A stretch of DNA of 64,000 bases from Macrosoma leucophasiata. Taxonomy: Eukaryota > Arthropoda > Insecta > Lepidoptera > Hedylidae. Positions 30,636 to 41,345 of the stretch are shown here, piece by piece; position 1 is the stretch's first letter; every line of letters begins with the position of its first letter. The position numbers were made by a program, and so were the translations under genes. The stretch is from contig JAWQUS010000010.1 of NCBI GenBank assembly GCA_036365455.1, positions 23,732,501 through 23,796,500 on the forward strand, read 5' to 3'. Below the pieces are notes generated by a model. That model made no database searches. It was not told the DNA's origin and worked only from the letters and a program-made list of their open reading frames with translations.

Positions 30636-30880
30636 CAATCATCATCATCATTACAGCTTAAAAATGTCCACTGCTCTACCACAACGGTGGCATATGCCAT
30701 AATCGCCACGCTTGGCATGCGGATTGGCGATCGCAGTGGCGGTAGTGTTATCGCAGGACGCTGCTGCCCATCTTGCATTGTTGCACTTACTACCGCCCCA
30801 TTGGAATGGTTTGACTTCCATTGATCGGTGGATTGACTGCACTACTAGTGGAAGAATTCTCTTCCTATATAAGAAAATAC
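30636..30880 (-). repeat. Family K repeat with RTE-like 3' tail
   Basis: (ATC)n then 'ttacagcttaaaaatgtcca' then 'ctgctc' on the left is the reverse of the RTE tail. The body is GC-rich and unique within the window. Just inside its end is the 16-bp near-palindrome GGAAGAATTCTCTTCC (30851-30866). Confidence 0.5.
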
Positions 30881-30890
30881 TTCCGCTAGT

Positions 30891-30934
30891 GGGCAGTGGG
30901 GTCGTCACGTCCGGACGTGACGACCCCACTGCCC
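30891..30934. repeat. Perfect 44-bp palindrome without loop
   Basis: GGGCAGTGGGGTCGTCACGT followed by CC, then the exact reverse complement, centred between 30912 and 30913. GC-rich, 22-bp arms, no spacer. Confidence 0.95.
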
Positions 30935-31107
30935 GTCTACATGTTTACGAATAATAGTAGATCTACTGATAAAATATATTTGAAAAAAAAGGAACCCTTC
31001 ATTGCACATGGCTCAACACGCACTTGCCCGCTTTTTGCGATTTGACTACGGAACCTTAAAAAGAGCATGTACTATTGCGTTCTGATCCATAAAATATCAT
31101 GTTCCAG

Positions 31108-31229
31108 GACACGCAAACTCAGCAATCAACCCAATCGTCTACTGCCTGATGACAAGAAACTTCAGACGATCGCTCCGCAAGCTGCTCTGTCACGACCCCG
31201 GTAACATACACTCTAGTACTCATTTCCAT
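31108..31229 (+). CDS. Class A GPCR, TM7 and helix 8 exon
   Basis: Acceptor at 31106-31107, consensus donor GTAAGT at 31230. With the split Gly it reads HANSAINPIVYCLMTRNFRR, SLRKLLCHDPGNIHSSTHFH. NPIVY is the NPxxY motif (7.49-7.53). The following basic stretch is helix 8, closed by a Cys suited to palmitoylation. It leaves in phase 0, which fits the last exon. An alternative donor (cccg/gtaaca) at about 31200 would change the phase and is less likely. The N-S-A-I-N-P form is shared by many peptide and small-ligand receptors, so it does not fix the ligand. Confidence 0.92.
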
Positions 31230-31729
31230 GTAAGTCTACCACATAGTGCTCAGCTAATCATTATTTTAAGTTTTGCACTAACATTTGAATATATTTTGTT
31301 ACTGCTTTGTTATTAGGATGCTTGTGTAGCTAGAAAAGAGAAGTATCGGCACGGATTTTGAGAGTTGGACGAGAAAGTTGGCATCGCTTGAACATCTCAA
31401 AATTATCTCCAATTGGTCGGGAGATTCGTATGGCGAGAATAAAGAACGAATCACAATGGGTTGTTTATGGCACATCACGCGATTGATCATTGCAACCATA
31501 ACATAATCATATGCGATTCTTTTATAGTATACCACCAAAGAAACGCAGTAATTTACTTCTGCATTGGTAAAGGACTACTCAAGATCCGTGTCAAGTATGA
31601 TACTATTTGCTAGATTCACTTTAGTCTTACAGTTGGATAAGTCACACATTTCCAATATTCGCATACTAAATACAGTCGACATCGATGAGCGTAGTGCAAT
31701 GTAGATTAATAGTAAAATTATTCTGTAAC
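31230..31729. other. Intronic DNA, no feature recognised
   Basis: A 79-codon minus frame (31538-31299) shows no domain. Confidence 0.45.
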
Positions 31730-32107
31730 TAGCTTACCCGGCAAACTTCGTATTGCATCACAATGAAATAATGTATCAAAGGTTTGATAGTACGGACTAT
31801 TTGAATAGGAAAATGAAATTAAATGTAAAGGTTCCCGTGGGAATGAGTGATTTTCCCGCAATAAAAAGTAGCCTAAATGTTAGCCAGGCTTAGTATCTAT
31901 AGTATCTATACACCACAAAAAGTTTCATTCGAATCCGTCCAGTATCTTCGGAGATTAGCCTGGACAAAGGGACAAACAGACAGACAAAAAATTTATAAAT
32001 CATTGATAAGTATTCTAATACTAATTTTAACATCGCCCCCAATTGGTTTTTCGTAAATATATACAATGTACAGACAGGCGGATTTTACTGTCTTATTATA
32101 TGTATAG
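31730..32107 (+). repeat. Family L-like repeat
   Basis: 'aactagcttacccggcaaac' opening, 'gaaaatg…agtagcctaaatg', 'cttcggagattagcctggac', (acag)n and the ending 'ttattatatgtatagatt'. Confidence 0.7.
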
Positions 32108-32620
32108 ATTACTCCATCGTATAGTAAAGGTCGGTTCCGGAGTGGAGACATTGACGCAAGCAAAAATTCTTTGACATATGAGTGGGCATGTTACTACAGC
32201 CTGCGGTAACAACCGAAGTCGAAGATTACTGATGAATAAAGTGACAGTTATATCAGGCATAGTCTTGGACCTACAGGGGTCTCTTTTAATAGGATAGGAT
32301 CCCACTGCAGAATAAAAGCCAAGTGTGCAACGGCAGCCGTGATTTTTCAGATTCATTGTACATATTTAAAAAATTTAAGAAAAAAGTTTAAAATGTGGAA
32401 TTCAATTTAAAAAAATTAGTGAAAAACAATTTAAAAAAATATTTTCCCAAATAAAAAAAATTAAAAACACTAGCGGCCATTTTTGATAGGCATATATGGA
32501 TATAATATATTATATTCTCTAGATTATAAATATACGTAAAAATAGGTTTGCAGCATGTCTGGATGAACGAAATGATTTTGCATTGGGATCCTAACCTATA
32601 ACTGGGGGCCAACTGTAGCA
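32108..32620. repeat. Unclassified repeat mosaic incl. reversed family O
   Basis: 'ggatcccactgcagaataaa' near 32297 and 'gatcccactgcagaatcatt' near 11094 share a start. 32480-32600 is the reverse of 11227-11313. Long A/T tracts lie between. No coding content. Confidence 0.45.
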
Positions 32621-32679
32621 TTGGGACTTAACTAATTAAAATTTATGAATCGTATGCAGACCCTTAAATATCAGCATTG

Positions 32680-32795
32680 AGATTTTTCTGAACGGTGTTA
32701 TGCTTTGAGAGCTGCCTGGCTTTCGCTGAGAATGTGGATGTTTTTGCCAGATGCACCGCTTTGACAGAATCTCCTCAGCGTATGCCACAATTGGA
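32680..32795 (-). pseudogene. LINE RNase H domain remnant
   Basis: The - strand reads SGKNIHILSESQAALKA then a stop. This matches the RNase H motif (I-x-I-x-S/D-S-Q-A-A-I/L-K-A) present in some insect LINEs. The Asp usual before SQ is Glu-Ser here, and the frame is broken. Confidence 0.65.
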
Positions 32796-33337
32796 TAAGC
32801 TAGTGTTTAAAAAAATACAATATTTATAATTATTATTATCAAAAATTTATTTATATACTCATAATTTGTTACCTCGATCTTGCTTCATTATTCCACAGAA
32901 TAAACTAGCTATCAAGAGAAGTGTTACAAGAAGTTCAAAGTTCAAAGTATATTATTGCTTTCATGTTTATACAATTATTTCTTAGGTGTCATTATAGCAT
33001 AGGTATATAGAAGACATGATTCCTGTCGGGTGTAGCATATAACATTAGTTAATATTTATACATTTAATTTTACGATATGTAATTATTAGTTATGATTATA
33101 TAGAATGAATATCAAACCAATTAGATATTATATATATTGAATTTTAATATGTCATGTACATTTATCACTAAAGTATTCATTTAAGGTGTAATACGATTTT
33201 TCTATCAAGAAAATCTTAGTTTCCCTTATTTTAGGGAACATTCTATTAATTTGTTTCGCCAACTTTTGACAGTCCGTTCCCGCTACAGTTATCCAAAAGA
33301 CGTTTTAATTTTGCTGCTAATTTGGCTATTTCAACAG
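32796..33337. other. AT-rich last intron of the receptor gene
   Basis: No repeat identified. It ends in the acceptor 'ggctatttcaacag' at 33324-33337. Confidence 0.5.
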
Positions 33338-33529
33338 ATGCAGGGTTTGCGTCAAAAATCCAACACGTCTAGCATGAGGACCTGCACCACGGTCACCTTC
33401 CGAAGTAGTAACAACCAGGGTAGGCTGTCTTGCACGCCCAGCATACAGTATGGCCGGGTCAACAGGAATTCCATGAGGGATACGAGGTGGAAGGAGCCTT
33501 GTCAGGGAAAAAATTCTCAATTTTTGTAA
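33338..33529 (+). CDS. Class A GPCR, C-terminal tail exon with stop
   Basis: It follows the phase 0 exit of 31229 after acceptor 'tatttcaacag'. A second in-frame AG six bases on (atgcag) could give a two-residue-shorter form. The 63 codons read MQGLRQKSNTSSMRTCTTVT, FRSSNNQGRLSC, SIQYGRVNRNSMRDTRW, EPCQGKNSQFL and TAA (33527-33529). The tail is rich in Ser and Thr, as expected for kinase and arrestin sites, and has no membrane segment. That it stays open in the frame set by four upstream exons is the main support. Confidence 0.8.
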   Translation: MQGLRQKSNTSSMRTCTTVTFRSSNNQGRLSCTPSIQYGRVNRNSMRDTRWKEPCQGKNSQFL

Positions 33530-33844
33530 AAGTACATTGTTAAAGAAGAAGGACGGTGCATAATCTTAATGAGTACGTCATGATTATGAACGTATTATCA
33601 TAAATGAATGATAAAATGTTATATATATGATAAAACAATACGAGAGTACGACTCTGTTATTTAATTTTAAAACTAAGCCTCTTCGATGATACGTAGATGT
33701 ATAATATGTGCAGTGTACATAATACTTAAGCCAAGTGGATTACTATCAGAACCAAAGAAATTATAAATATTACCTATAACTTATTGAAACACAAGGGAGT
33801 TTGGTGTTTACTTACCTTAAAAAATATGCTAATTTACCTTAAAA
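33530..33844 (+). other. Probable receptor 3' UTR and downstream DNA
   Basis: AT-rich DNA directly after the stop. I do not find a canonical AATAAA close by, so the transcript end is not placed. Confidence 0.35.
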
Positions 33845-34010
33845 AATATGGTAGAATTGCTTTGGTAGTTTAGTAGTAGTAGGCTACTTCTAATAGGAGT
33901 TCGTTTCACAAACTAGGGAAAAGGGGAATGGTTAGGTAAAGAATATTTTCAGAAAACACCTCGATTTTTCGAAATTTCCGCTAGTTCCTGGGACACAAAA
34001 ACGTATGGTA
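33845..34010 (+). repeat. Old tRNA-headed SINE, family B-like
   Basis: 'ttgctttggtagtttagtag' plays the A box part and 'cgatttttcgaaatttccgc' matches the B body 'ccattttctggaaatttccc' loosely. Confidence 0.45.
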
Positions 34011-34139
34011 ATTGTACCCTACAATTAATAATATAATGATTATTGTCAGTTCAGAAAATTGAAGAGTAGCAATGCATGAGCAGCGTAGAAACCCTGAGTT
34101 TTTACGTACTTAAATGTCTGTGATTTTTAGTACTAAATA

Positions 34140-34310
34140 TCTTCTCATGTCATGAAAATATCGAACAAGTCAGCAGTTCACATAGATGGAACGCGAATAC
34201 TGCAGCCCACAGACATCTACACAATTTGGTGACAAATGTATTACACATTACACTCTAGATCTATTTCATCTATCCATGGAAGTTTATCGCAGCTAAAACT
34301 TTAGTGGATG
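34140..34310 (-). repeat. Old family A copy
   Basis: 'cagcagttcacatagatgga', 'gaatactgcagcccacagac', 'atctacaca' and 'tttatcgcagctaaaac' in order. Confidence 0.5.
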
Positions 34311-34412
34311 GACACTTATTGACCAAAATGGATATTATTGACCAAAAATATAAGCGCATCAACATTTTGTAAAAACGTTAACGAAAATACGATACGTTAC
34401 AGTTTGTTTATG

Positions 34413-34746
34413 TAATGATGATGACCATGGAGCGGAATCTCAACGGAGACTAGCCAACTGCGCGGGAGACATTATAGTGCACAATGCACAAGTGTATGCG
34501 CAAACATAGGTGCACTCTCTATTCATTCCTCATAGCCCGATGGGAGGGTAATCCGACACGACCGGAGAGAGATCGGGCGCAGGACTGACGGCTTTACGTG
34601 CTCTCCGAGGCACGACCAGTCTCCGGGCTACTACTGGGAATTTCCTTACAGAAAAAACCCAATAACAGATTTTCCCGACCTGGGGATCGAACCCAGGACC
34701 TCAGGCTTCGCCATGGCGATTGCGACCACTGAGCCAACGAGGCAGT
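34413..34746 (-). mobile_element. Family C tRNA-derived SINE, full length
   Basis: On the - strand: head 'gactgcctcgttggctcagt' 'ggtcgc' with A box TGGCTCAGTGG and B box GGTTCGATCCC, body 'cgatctctctccggtcgtgt' 'cggattaccctcccatcggg', and a (ATC)n-like 3' end at 34413-34428. The only copy in the window. This layout is familiar from noctuid and other moth genomes. Confidence 0.85.
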
Positions 34747-34929
34747 CAAACTCGACCCACTATACGTTACCGACAAGTATCCAGTGAGTGTAAGCGTATT
34801 TTTTTTAATTTTAAACCCAAACAGTTAAAGAGATTACACCAAAAACTAAACCTAATACGAGTTCTGATTTGTATAAAATTATCATCCTAAACTGAATCAC
34901 AAGTATCACAACGTTATTTCGTGTTAATA

Positions 34930-35180
34930 ATAAATAATAATAATGGCAAACCATTATACGTCCCACTGCTGGGCACGAGTCTCTCCCCTTTTTGGGGGGA
35001 GGCCTGGAGCTTACTCCACCACGCTGCTCCAATGCGGATTGGTGGAGGTGTTTCCAAACCGCCCATAAGGCCTCCGACAAGGTTTAACGACTGCTATCTA
35101 TCGATAGCAACCGGGACCGACGGCTTAACGTGCACTCCGAAGCACGGAAACGCGCATTTAATTTGCCACTAGCGGTCACC
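34930..35180 (-). mobile_element. Family D SINE, 5' head missing
   Basis: Very close to 13770-14130 from the (ATT)n tail up to 'tttaatttgccactagcggt', but it stops before the 5S-like head and lacks the 'agtgggcaacccgctgtcgg' stretch. Confidence 0.85.
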
Positions 35181-36018
35181 CGTATTTCGTGTTATTTTGT
35201 GAAATTAAAGGATTTAGTTTAGATTTTTAGTAAAGCATAACTAACAAAAATCGTAATGATGTCAGAGTTCGGCCCTGTAGTAATTAATTTAAAGATATAA
35301 ATTAAGTAATTACTCTACTTATAGATTTTAAAATATAGAAGATGTATATTTTGAAATTAAAATACCTAATCTACTTAGTTAATTTTTAAGGTGAATATTG
35401 AAAATGTACGAGTACATAGTACGAGTATAAAATGAATGAAATGGAATGGTTTCCACGTGCTTGTGTAGGATCAGTAGTTGTAAAATATTATGAAATTATT
35501 ATTGCAACTTCACAATTTAATACTAGGAAGGATAGGTGTATAATATTTAATGAATTTTATGTTAAAAAGTTGAAAATATAAAATACTGTTAGTCAAAATT
35601 GTATAATGGTGTAACATTTGCGCTATGTATATTATTACTTTTTGTATAAACTTTGAAATTTGATTTATTTGTATATACATAAGTATTTTGTCTTTACAAC
35701 GATCAAATGCAAATATATACATACCTATTTTGTTTTCTAAGGAAAATTAAAAATTAAATTCGTTTATTCGATACCCTAACAAATAGACACCCTAACAAAT
35801 ATATAAGTTGTTTTTTATATATATATAAGTAAATTATTAACCTCGTTTCTATCGGCAGTCCTCATGACATTATTTATCTTTGTTCCGTTTACACTACCAC
35901 CTTAAAAATATGTCTATTCAAAAGTACTTTAAGTTCGAGCTTTAAATATACCTACAGACTGTAAATAAACTATTGTCAACATAAATACTAAAGTGTGTCT
36001 TATTTAAATATCCTCTTA
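35181..36018. other. AT-rich DNA, no gene or repeat recognised
   Basis: No coding signature. Confidence 0.45.
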
Positions 36019-36321
36019 ATGTGTAAACACACTATGTCAAAACCACGTGACGAAAGTTCAGCACTATTACGCCTGCAATGCTATTTGAATTAGGTACTGA
36101 GAACACACTGTGTCGAAATTACAGTACAGCGTAGCTTCGGTCGGCCCTTCGACCGAAGTTCGGTTCGATTGTTAAATCCACACACTATGCCGACACACAC
36201 CACACTTAAGTTCTACCGCGTAAGTTCGGCACTTATAGTGTGTCATATCAGCCGAATACGTCGGAACGTAAAATCAGCCGCCGAACTTCCGGCGCGTAGC
36301 TTCGGCATAGTGTGTTTAAAC
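36019..36321. repeat. MITE candidate with tgtgtaaacacactatg ends
   Basis: The left end GTGTAAACACACTATG and the right end CATAGTGTGTTTAAAC are inverted. Inside, 'acactatgccgacacacacc' and 'gcacttatagtgtgtcat' echo the ends, and 'cttcggtcggcccttcgacc' 'gaag' folds on itself. The interior is GC-richer than the flanks. No coding frame; superfamily not assigned. Confidence 0.6.
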
Positions 36322-37127
36322 TATGCAAAGATATGTAAACTAAAATATTTTTTTACGTTTTACTGAAAGTACCAACAAGCCTGCAGACAAAGGATTTCGA
36401 GATTTAAGTACATCAATACCACGGAATAGATAAATAAGGATGGAAAGGCCTTTGCTTCAATTTAGTATTAGAACCAGTGTCGCCACTTTTCTCCCACAAT
36501 GCAATTTCTTATACAAATGTAACACCATCTCGACAATCACCCACACATAAATCCTCAGGGCAGCTAATCGTTTGCCTAATTTTGCACACTAAGACAACGC
36601 CCGGAGACAATGAACACTCGCACGCACACAACAATATGCTCACAAGGAGCTGGCACGTCAGTAGTCGAATTGTAGCGGACGCATTACATGTTGTACATTG
36701 CAAGCGGAGACAGTAATAGCGTTAATTGAGCGAGTGCTTAACGAGCAATATATTCGCTAGCGGTAACGTTTAAATAATGCAGTTCAAGTTCGAAAATTCG
36801 TATTCCTTTGTATATTTTTATGTTATTTACAAATATTATAACAAAAAATGTTATTTGTGACTTGCCGATGGAAAAATATACCTCCTCGCTTTATACTTGA
36901 GGTCTGACATTTCATATTATATGTTTAAATTGGCACTGCACGGTATTTTACCAAGAGATGCGTCGTTCGAAGCCGTCTACACGACACTACGAGCGGCGAA
37001 CGAATGGTTCGGCCGAACTGTGTTAACTGTGTTTGTTCATACATAGTTGTGGCGCGCTTGCCACGCTAATATTACCATTCCATCTTTATTTATCTATTCC
37101 GTGGTCATGACTATATGCAACCATATT
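36322..37127. other. No gene recognised
   Basis: Two short opposed frames (36477-36716 +, 36703-36509 -) have no recognisable content. Confidence 0.4.
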
Positions 37128-37174
37128 TTACTGCTGGTAGACGTCCAGTATCTGAGTTTGAAGGCACCACCGCC
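37128..37174 (+). repeat. Family A 5' fragment
   Basis: 'ttactgctggtagacgtcca' to 'aaggcaccaccgcc', truncated by the next A copy. Confidence 0.65.
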
Positions 37175-37181
37175 ATTTTTG

Positions 37182-37469
37182 TTTTTTTATGTTATGGAAG
37201 TGGCAAACAAGCATGCAGTTCACATTGATGTTAAGTGATGACTGCAGCCTATAGACACCCACACAAAGACCGAGATCAAAATGCAGATGCGTTACCATAC
37301 CTGAGGCCTAAGTTGTTATGCCTCTGTGCCAGAAATTACAGGGCCGTACATTACCACCTGACCGGAACACGATAATGCTGAACACTATCATTTAGCGGCA
37401 AGTATATTAGGTAATGCGGTGGTGCCTACGCCCGCGAGCTCCGTCACTGGAGTTCTACCACCAGTAAAA
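37182..37469 (-). repeat. Family A retroposon, full length
   Basis: Runs intact from poly(T) 'gtttttttatg' to 'ttctaccaccagtaaaaa', 288 bp, and can serve as the reference copy of the first subfamily. Near its 5' end 'gagctccgtcactggag' forms a short hairpin found in most copies. Confidence 0.9.
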
Positions 37470-37765
37470 ATTTTTTGAGCAAATCGGCCCACCGATCGCA
37501 ACAAACCTAAAAAAAAACTATCAGCGTATCATTGTCGAGGTATGTGCGATAAGATAATATTGTTACAAAACTCCGACGTAAGATAATGCCCACAAAGAGC
37601 GGTAACTGATTGAAACTTTATGAGCCTACTTTATCCGGATCCTTCAACCTTTCCATTATCTACTTGATAGCCTCTAAGTTTCTATATGTTTTCCTCAACG
37701 TATTATTTTGATTAATTGACATATTACGGCATTTTTATCCGTACCTTACGAGGAATACTTTAACG
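37470..37765. other. No gene or repeat recognised
   Basis: Nothing recognisable. Confidence 0.35.
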
Positions 37766-37915
37766 TAACTTCACGCCTGTAATCCCCGAAGGGGTAGGCA
37801 GAGGTAAATGCATGCATTCAATCATACATGCAAACACCCACGGTTCGCCGGTTACGTTTTGGCCCATGTAACAGGCGAGCCTATTGACATCTCCGGGCAC
37901 ATTACCTAACTTTTA
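37766..37915 (-). mobile_element. Family B SINE, 5'-truncated
   Basis: Contains the B 3' half in reverse ('cacgcctgtaatccccgaag', 'gttcgccggttacgttttgg', 'gacatctccgggcacattac'). The tRNA head is lost. Confidence 0.85.
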
Positions 37916-37984
37916 AGTACAGCGAGTCTAGAAACATCGTTAGGGTTCAAAATTCTAAACGTATTAAATTTTACAGGTGCTGGT

Positions 37985-38036
37985 ACTGAACAATCATAAA
38001 TTCTCACGCGGACAGAGTCGCGGGCACAGCTAGTTT
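37985..38036 (-). repeat. Family L 5' end
   Basis: 'cataaattctcacgcggaca' and 'gtcgcgggcacagctagt' are the reverse of the L opening. Confidence 0.7.
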
Positions 38037-38165
38037 GGTATATAATTCTGCGGGCTATCTTCTAACTTTAGAAAGAAAAATTAGGACAACATTGACAGGG
38101 ATATCCCTAGTTTTACCTCGCTTCAATAGGTATTCGTAGTGTTGGCTCTAGCTCCATCTTTACTT

Positions 38166-38505
38166 ATAACTAGCTGTGCCCACGACTTCGTTCGCGTGAT
38201 AATTTATGATTGTTCATTATCTACCCGGACGAAGTCGTGGGCGCAGCTAGTATTAAAGTAGCCTAAGTTACGCCTTACTACATAAGCTATCTGCCAGTGA
38301 AAGTCCCGTCAAAATCGATCCAGCCGATCCCGGGATTAGCGGGAACAAACAGACAGACAGACAGACAGACAAACATTGTAAAAAATGTTGTATTAGTATA
38401 TGTACCGTGTATACATACATATTATTATGCATTTAGTAAAAAGCGGTTATTTTTATATTACAAATAGACACTCCAATTTAATTCATTTGTATAGATGTAT
38501 AGATT
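38166..38505 (+). repeat. Family L copy, hairpin subfamily
   Basis: Like 25714-26040: 'actagctgtgcccacgactt', the inverse 'cggacgaagtcgtgggcgca', (acag)n, and 'caatttaattcatttgtata'. Confidence 0.85.
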
Positions 38506-38513
38506 TATTGTGC

Positions 38514-38558
38514 CAACGCCCTCGACGACCGACACTGGAACTCTACTATCAGTAAAAC
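38514..38558 (-). repeat. Family A 5' fragment
   Basis: 'ccaacgccctcgacgaccga' and 'ctctactatcagtaaaa'. Confidence 0.6.
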
Positions 38559-38611
38559 CGCTGTTGAAGCTTTATAGACATGACTTGACATGACGCCATC
38601 TATGTCTGATT

Positions 38612-38954
38612 GTCCCGTAAGACGTTAGATGGCGTTGTGTTGGTCCAGTTACTCCATCTAGTGTAATTTTGCAGAAACTTTCACATTTGACTTTAATAAA
38701 ATACATGTAGAAGTCATAGCCTATTTAATTATTATAATAGTTTATAATGTTGAACATTATATTTTGTGCAACATTTTGTTTGTACATCTAGTAATAGTAA
38801 AACATACTTTCAACATCATAATCTATTAAAATAATTAAATATATGGCTATGACTTCTACATGTATTTTATTAAAATCAAATGTGAAAGTTTCTGCCGAAT
38901 TACACTAGATGGAGTAACTAGATCAGCACAACGCCATCTACCGTCTTACGGGAC
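38612..38954. repeat. Foldback element 1, arms of about 124 bp
   Basis: The left arm 38612-38735 (from GTCCCGTAAGAC) and the right arm 38830-38954 (to GTCTTACGGGAC) are inverted copies with a low number of mismatches and small indels. The loop of about 94 bp is AT-rich. The arms include 'ttagatggcgttgtg' and 'aatacatgtagaagtcatag'. No coding capacity. Confidence 0.9.
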
Positions 38955-39081
38955 ATTTCCAAGACTGAGTAGAATTTTATGAGATTTCTATTTGTGACAT
39001 TTTGTTTTACTATTAATTTAAGTACAAACAAAATGTCACTAACAGAAATCTTATAAAATTCTACTCAGTCTTGGAAATGTC
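38952..39081. repeat. Foldback element 2, arms of 56 bp
   Basis: The left arm 38952-39007 (from GACATTTCCAAGACTGAG) and the right arm 39026-39081 (to CTCAGTCTTGGAAATGTC) differ at only a few positions and enclose a loop of about 18 bp. It shares its first three bases with the end of foldback 1. Confidence 0.92.
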
Positions 39082-39235
39082 TTGGAACACCGACAGATGA
39101 CTCGACATATTTATAAAGTTTATAATTTTTCACGTTACAACAAAACAGTGGGTAGTAAAAACATGAAATACTAGTAAATTATAATGTTTTTCTGGTATTT
39201 TAAACTGAGTACAAAGACAGGTTTTTTATTAAGCA

Positions 39236-39363
39236 TAGGTACAAATACTACAGATACAATGCCACTCATGAGACCTAAGTTGTTATGACCTTTTTGATAC
39301 TTATTACAGGAATTACCTGCAATAACTAAATGGATTATGACCATCTTACCGGGACACGATAGT
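39236..39363 (-). repeat. Old family A fragment
   Basis: 'atgccactcatgagacctaa' and 'ccatcttaccgggacacgat' keep the A order. Confidence 0.55.
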
Positions 39364-39365
39364 TA

Positions 39366-39905
39366 TTACATACTAGTTGTGCCCGCGACTTAGTCCACGT
39401 GAGAAAAAATATGATTGTTCAGTATCTACCCGGACGAAGTCGTGGGCAGCTAGTATAAAAGTAGGCTAAGTTACTCCTTATTACATCAGCTATCTGCCAG
39501 TGAAAGTCCCGTTAAAATCGGAGACACTCAAATTCTATTTATTTGTATGTAGGTATGTATGGATGTATGGAGATAAAAGTAGCCTAAGTTACTCCTTATT
39601 ACATCAGCTACCTACCCGTGGAAGTCCCGTTAAAGTCGGATACATTCCAATTCTACTTATTTGTATGTAGGTAGGTATGTATGTATGGATGTATGGAGAT
39701 AAAAGTAGCCTAAGTTACTCCTTGTTACATAAGCTATCTGCCAGTGAAAGTCCCGTCAAAATCGGTCGAGCCGTTCCCGTGATTAGCGGAAAAATGTAAA
39801 AAAAATTGTTTTGTTATATATTATATACCGTATATACATACATATGCATTAAGTAAAAAACCGTTATTTTTATATTACAAACAGACACTCCAATTTTATT
39901 TATTT
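39366..39905 (+). repeat. Family L copy with a triplicated segment
   Basis: The segment starting 'gtagcctaagttactcctta' occurs at 39461, 39579 and 39705 (periods 118 and 126). Each repeat ends in a (tatg)n/(gtatgtag) tract that has itself changed length. The last repeat runs on into the normal L 3' end. Confidence 0.85.
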
Positions 39906-39934
39906 GTATTGATTCTCTGACGATAGTGCGGCAG

Positions 39935-40190
39935 ATATATGCGGTGGTGTATAGAGCAACACGGGCCACCGGCCGCGGCGGACCGGAGGGGAGTAGCCAT
40001 ATGCAGGCTTTCCCTTCTGTCAAAGTCAGTCAAGAGCAAATGGTCCTATGCCTGTCACCCAGATATTTAAATGTGTGCATGAAATTGTTTACGTATTTTG
40101 TTAAAGTCTATGTGTGAGTTTTATAGTAATAGACGATTTTTGTAGTGTGCGTGTGTATCACTCGTATTTCCCCCCGCAAAAAATGACAGA
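39935..40190 (+). repeat. Family Q MITE, right end missing
   Basis: 'tagagcaacacgggccaccg' to 'tttccccccgcaaaaaatga' matches 47590-47819. The right terminal repeat seen there is absent. Confidence 0.75.
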
Positions 40191-41083
40191 CTTTTTTTTT
40201 CTCTTGACACGTAGGTACATGATACGAGTACACTTGCACTCTTGAGTTGAATAAACGCACAAATAAAAAAACTTAGTCCCCACCATCCAATATTGTAAAT
40301 AAGCAACCACTTTCAAAATTAGGAATATGTGGGGACTTCCTCATAGTGTGAATAGCCTTGTAAAATTGCGGATAGAAATAAGCAGAAATGTATATATTAC
40401 GGCATTCGGAAGGAAAGTGAAACTCATTCATCCCCGGAAAGGTCTTATTGAGCGGAGCGCCGGTGCCCTTTTGTGAAATAACTTATAACCCAACTTGGTG
40501 TTACTGAATAGGCACACGTCGAATTGTAAGTAGTTTATACACTACAACTATTTAGATTTCAGGCAAATTTATTTTGTACATTGAACCCTCAGAAATATAA
40601 ATGAACAGATTGGACCGAAAGTATTTTTAAAATATTTGCTGCCCCGGCTAACTCTGTATCGCCTTATCAGTGTAAACATTTAGAGATAAAAGGATGAATC
40701 AGGGATGAATAGTGGTTTGGCCGGATATCGGATATTTGGCAAGCTACGAGTATCTTTGGCAAGGCTGAAGCGCGCCGGATATCCAGTTACCGAATAACCG
40801 CGCTTTTAGTGCCTGTTCACATGAACCGGTTGCCGGGTAGCCGGCGCAGGATACCCGGCGGCGGAGTGCATGGCCATGTTCTTTGCGGTAAATTTCGTAT
40901 ACATTCACCACAATTTGCCACTTGTTCTTTTTGGGTAAGTACTAAACTAATTAATAAGACAAATATTTTTGATGTTCTATTTTATCATAAGTAGATTCCA
41001 TTATTTATACTGGTATGATTAGCCATGAGAATTTTTTTAATTTTACAAACCGGAATTCAGTCGGCTATTGAATTAACTAAGTA
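40191..41083. other. No gene; 'ccggatat' repeat near 40722-40800
   Basis: 'ggccggatatcggatatttg' and its partner 'ccggatatccagttaccgaa' are a short inverted or degenerate repeat typical of moth intergenic DNA. A separate GC-rich word 'ccggttgccgggtagccggc' follows. No coding call. Confidence 0.4.
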
Positions 41084-41345
41084 TTTTTTTAATGATATGG
41101 AAGTGGCAAACAAGCATGTAGTTCATTTTGATGTTAAGTGATGACTGCAGCCTATAGACACCCACATAAAGACCAAGGTCAAAATGCAGATGCGTTACCA
41201 CTTCTGAGGCCTATGGTGTTGTGCCTCTGTGCCGCAAATTACAGCGCCGTACATTACCACCTGACCGGAACACGATAGTGCTGAACACTTCCATTTAGCG
41301 GCAAATATATTAGGGAATGCGGTGGTGCCTACGCCCTCGAGTTCT
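41084..41345 (-). repeat. Family A copy, 5' end trimmed
   Basis: 'aatgatatggaagtggcaaa' to 'gtggtgcctacgccctcgag'. The last 25 bp of the element (the 'accaccagt' end) are missing. Confidence 0.88.

Noticed and set aside
31200..31229. Earlier donor site (cccg/gtaaca) for the TM7 exon
   Set aside because: It leaves in phase 1, which would put the tail exon out of frame; the consensus GTAAGT at 31230 keeps it in frame.
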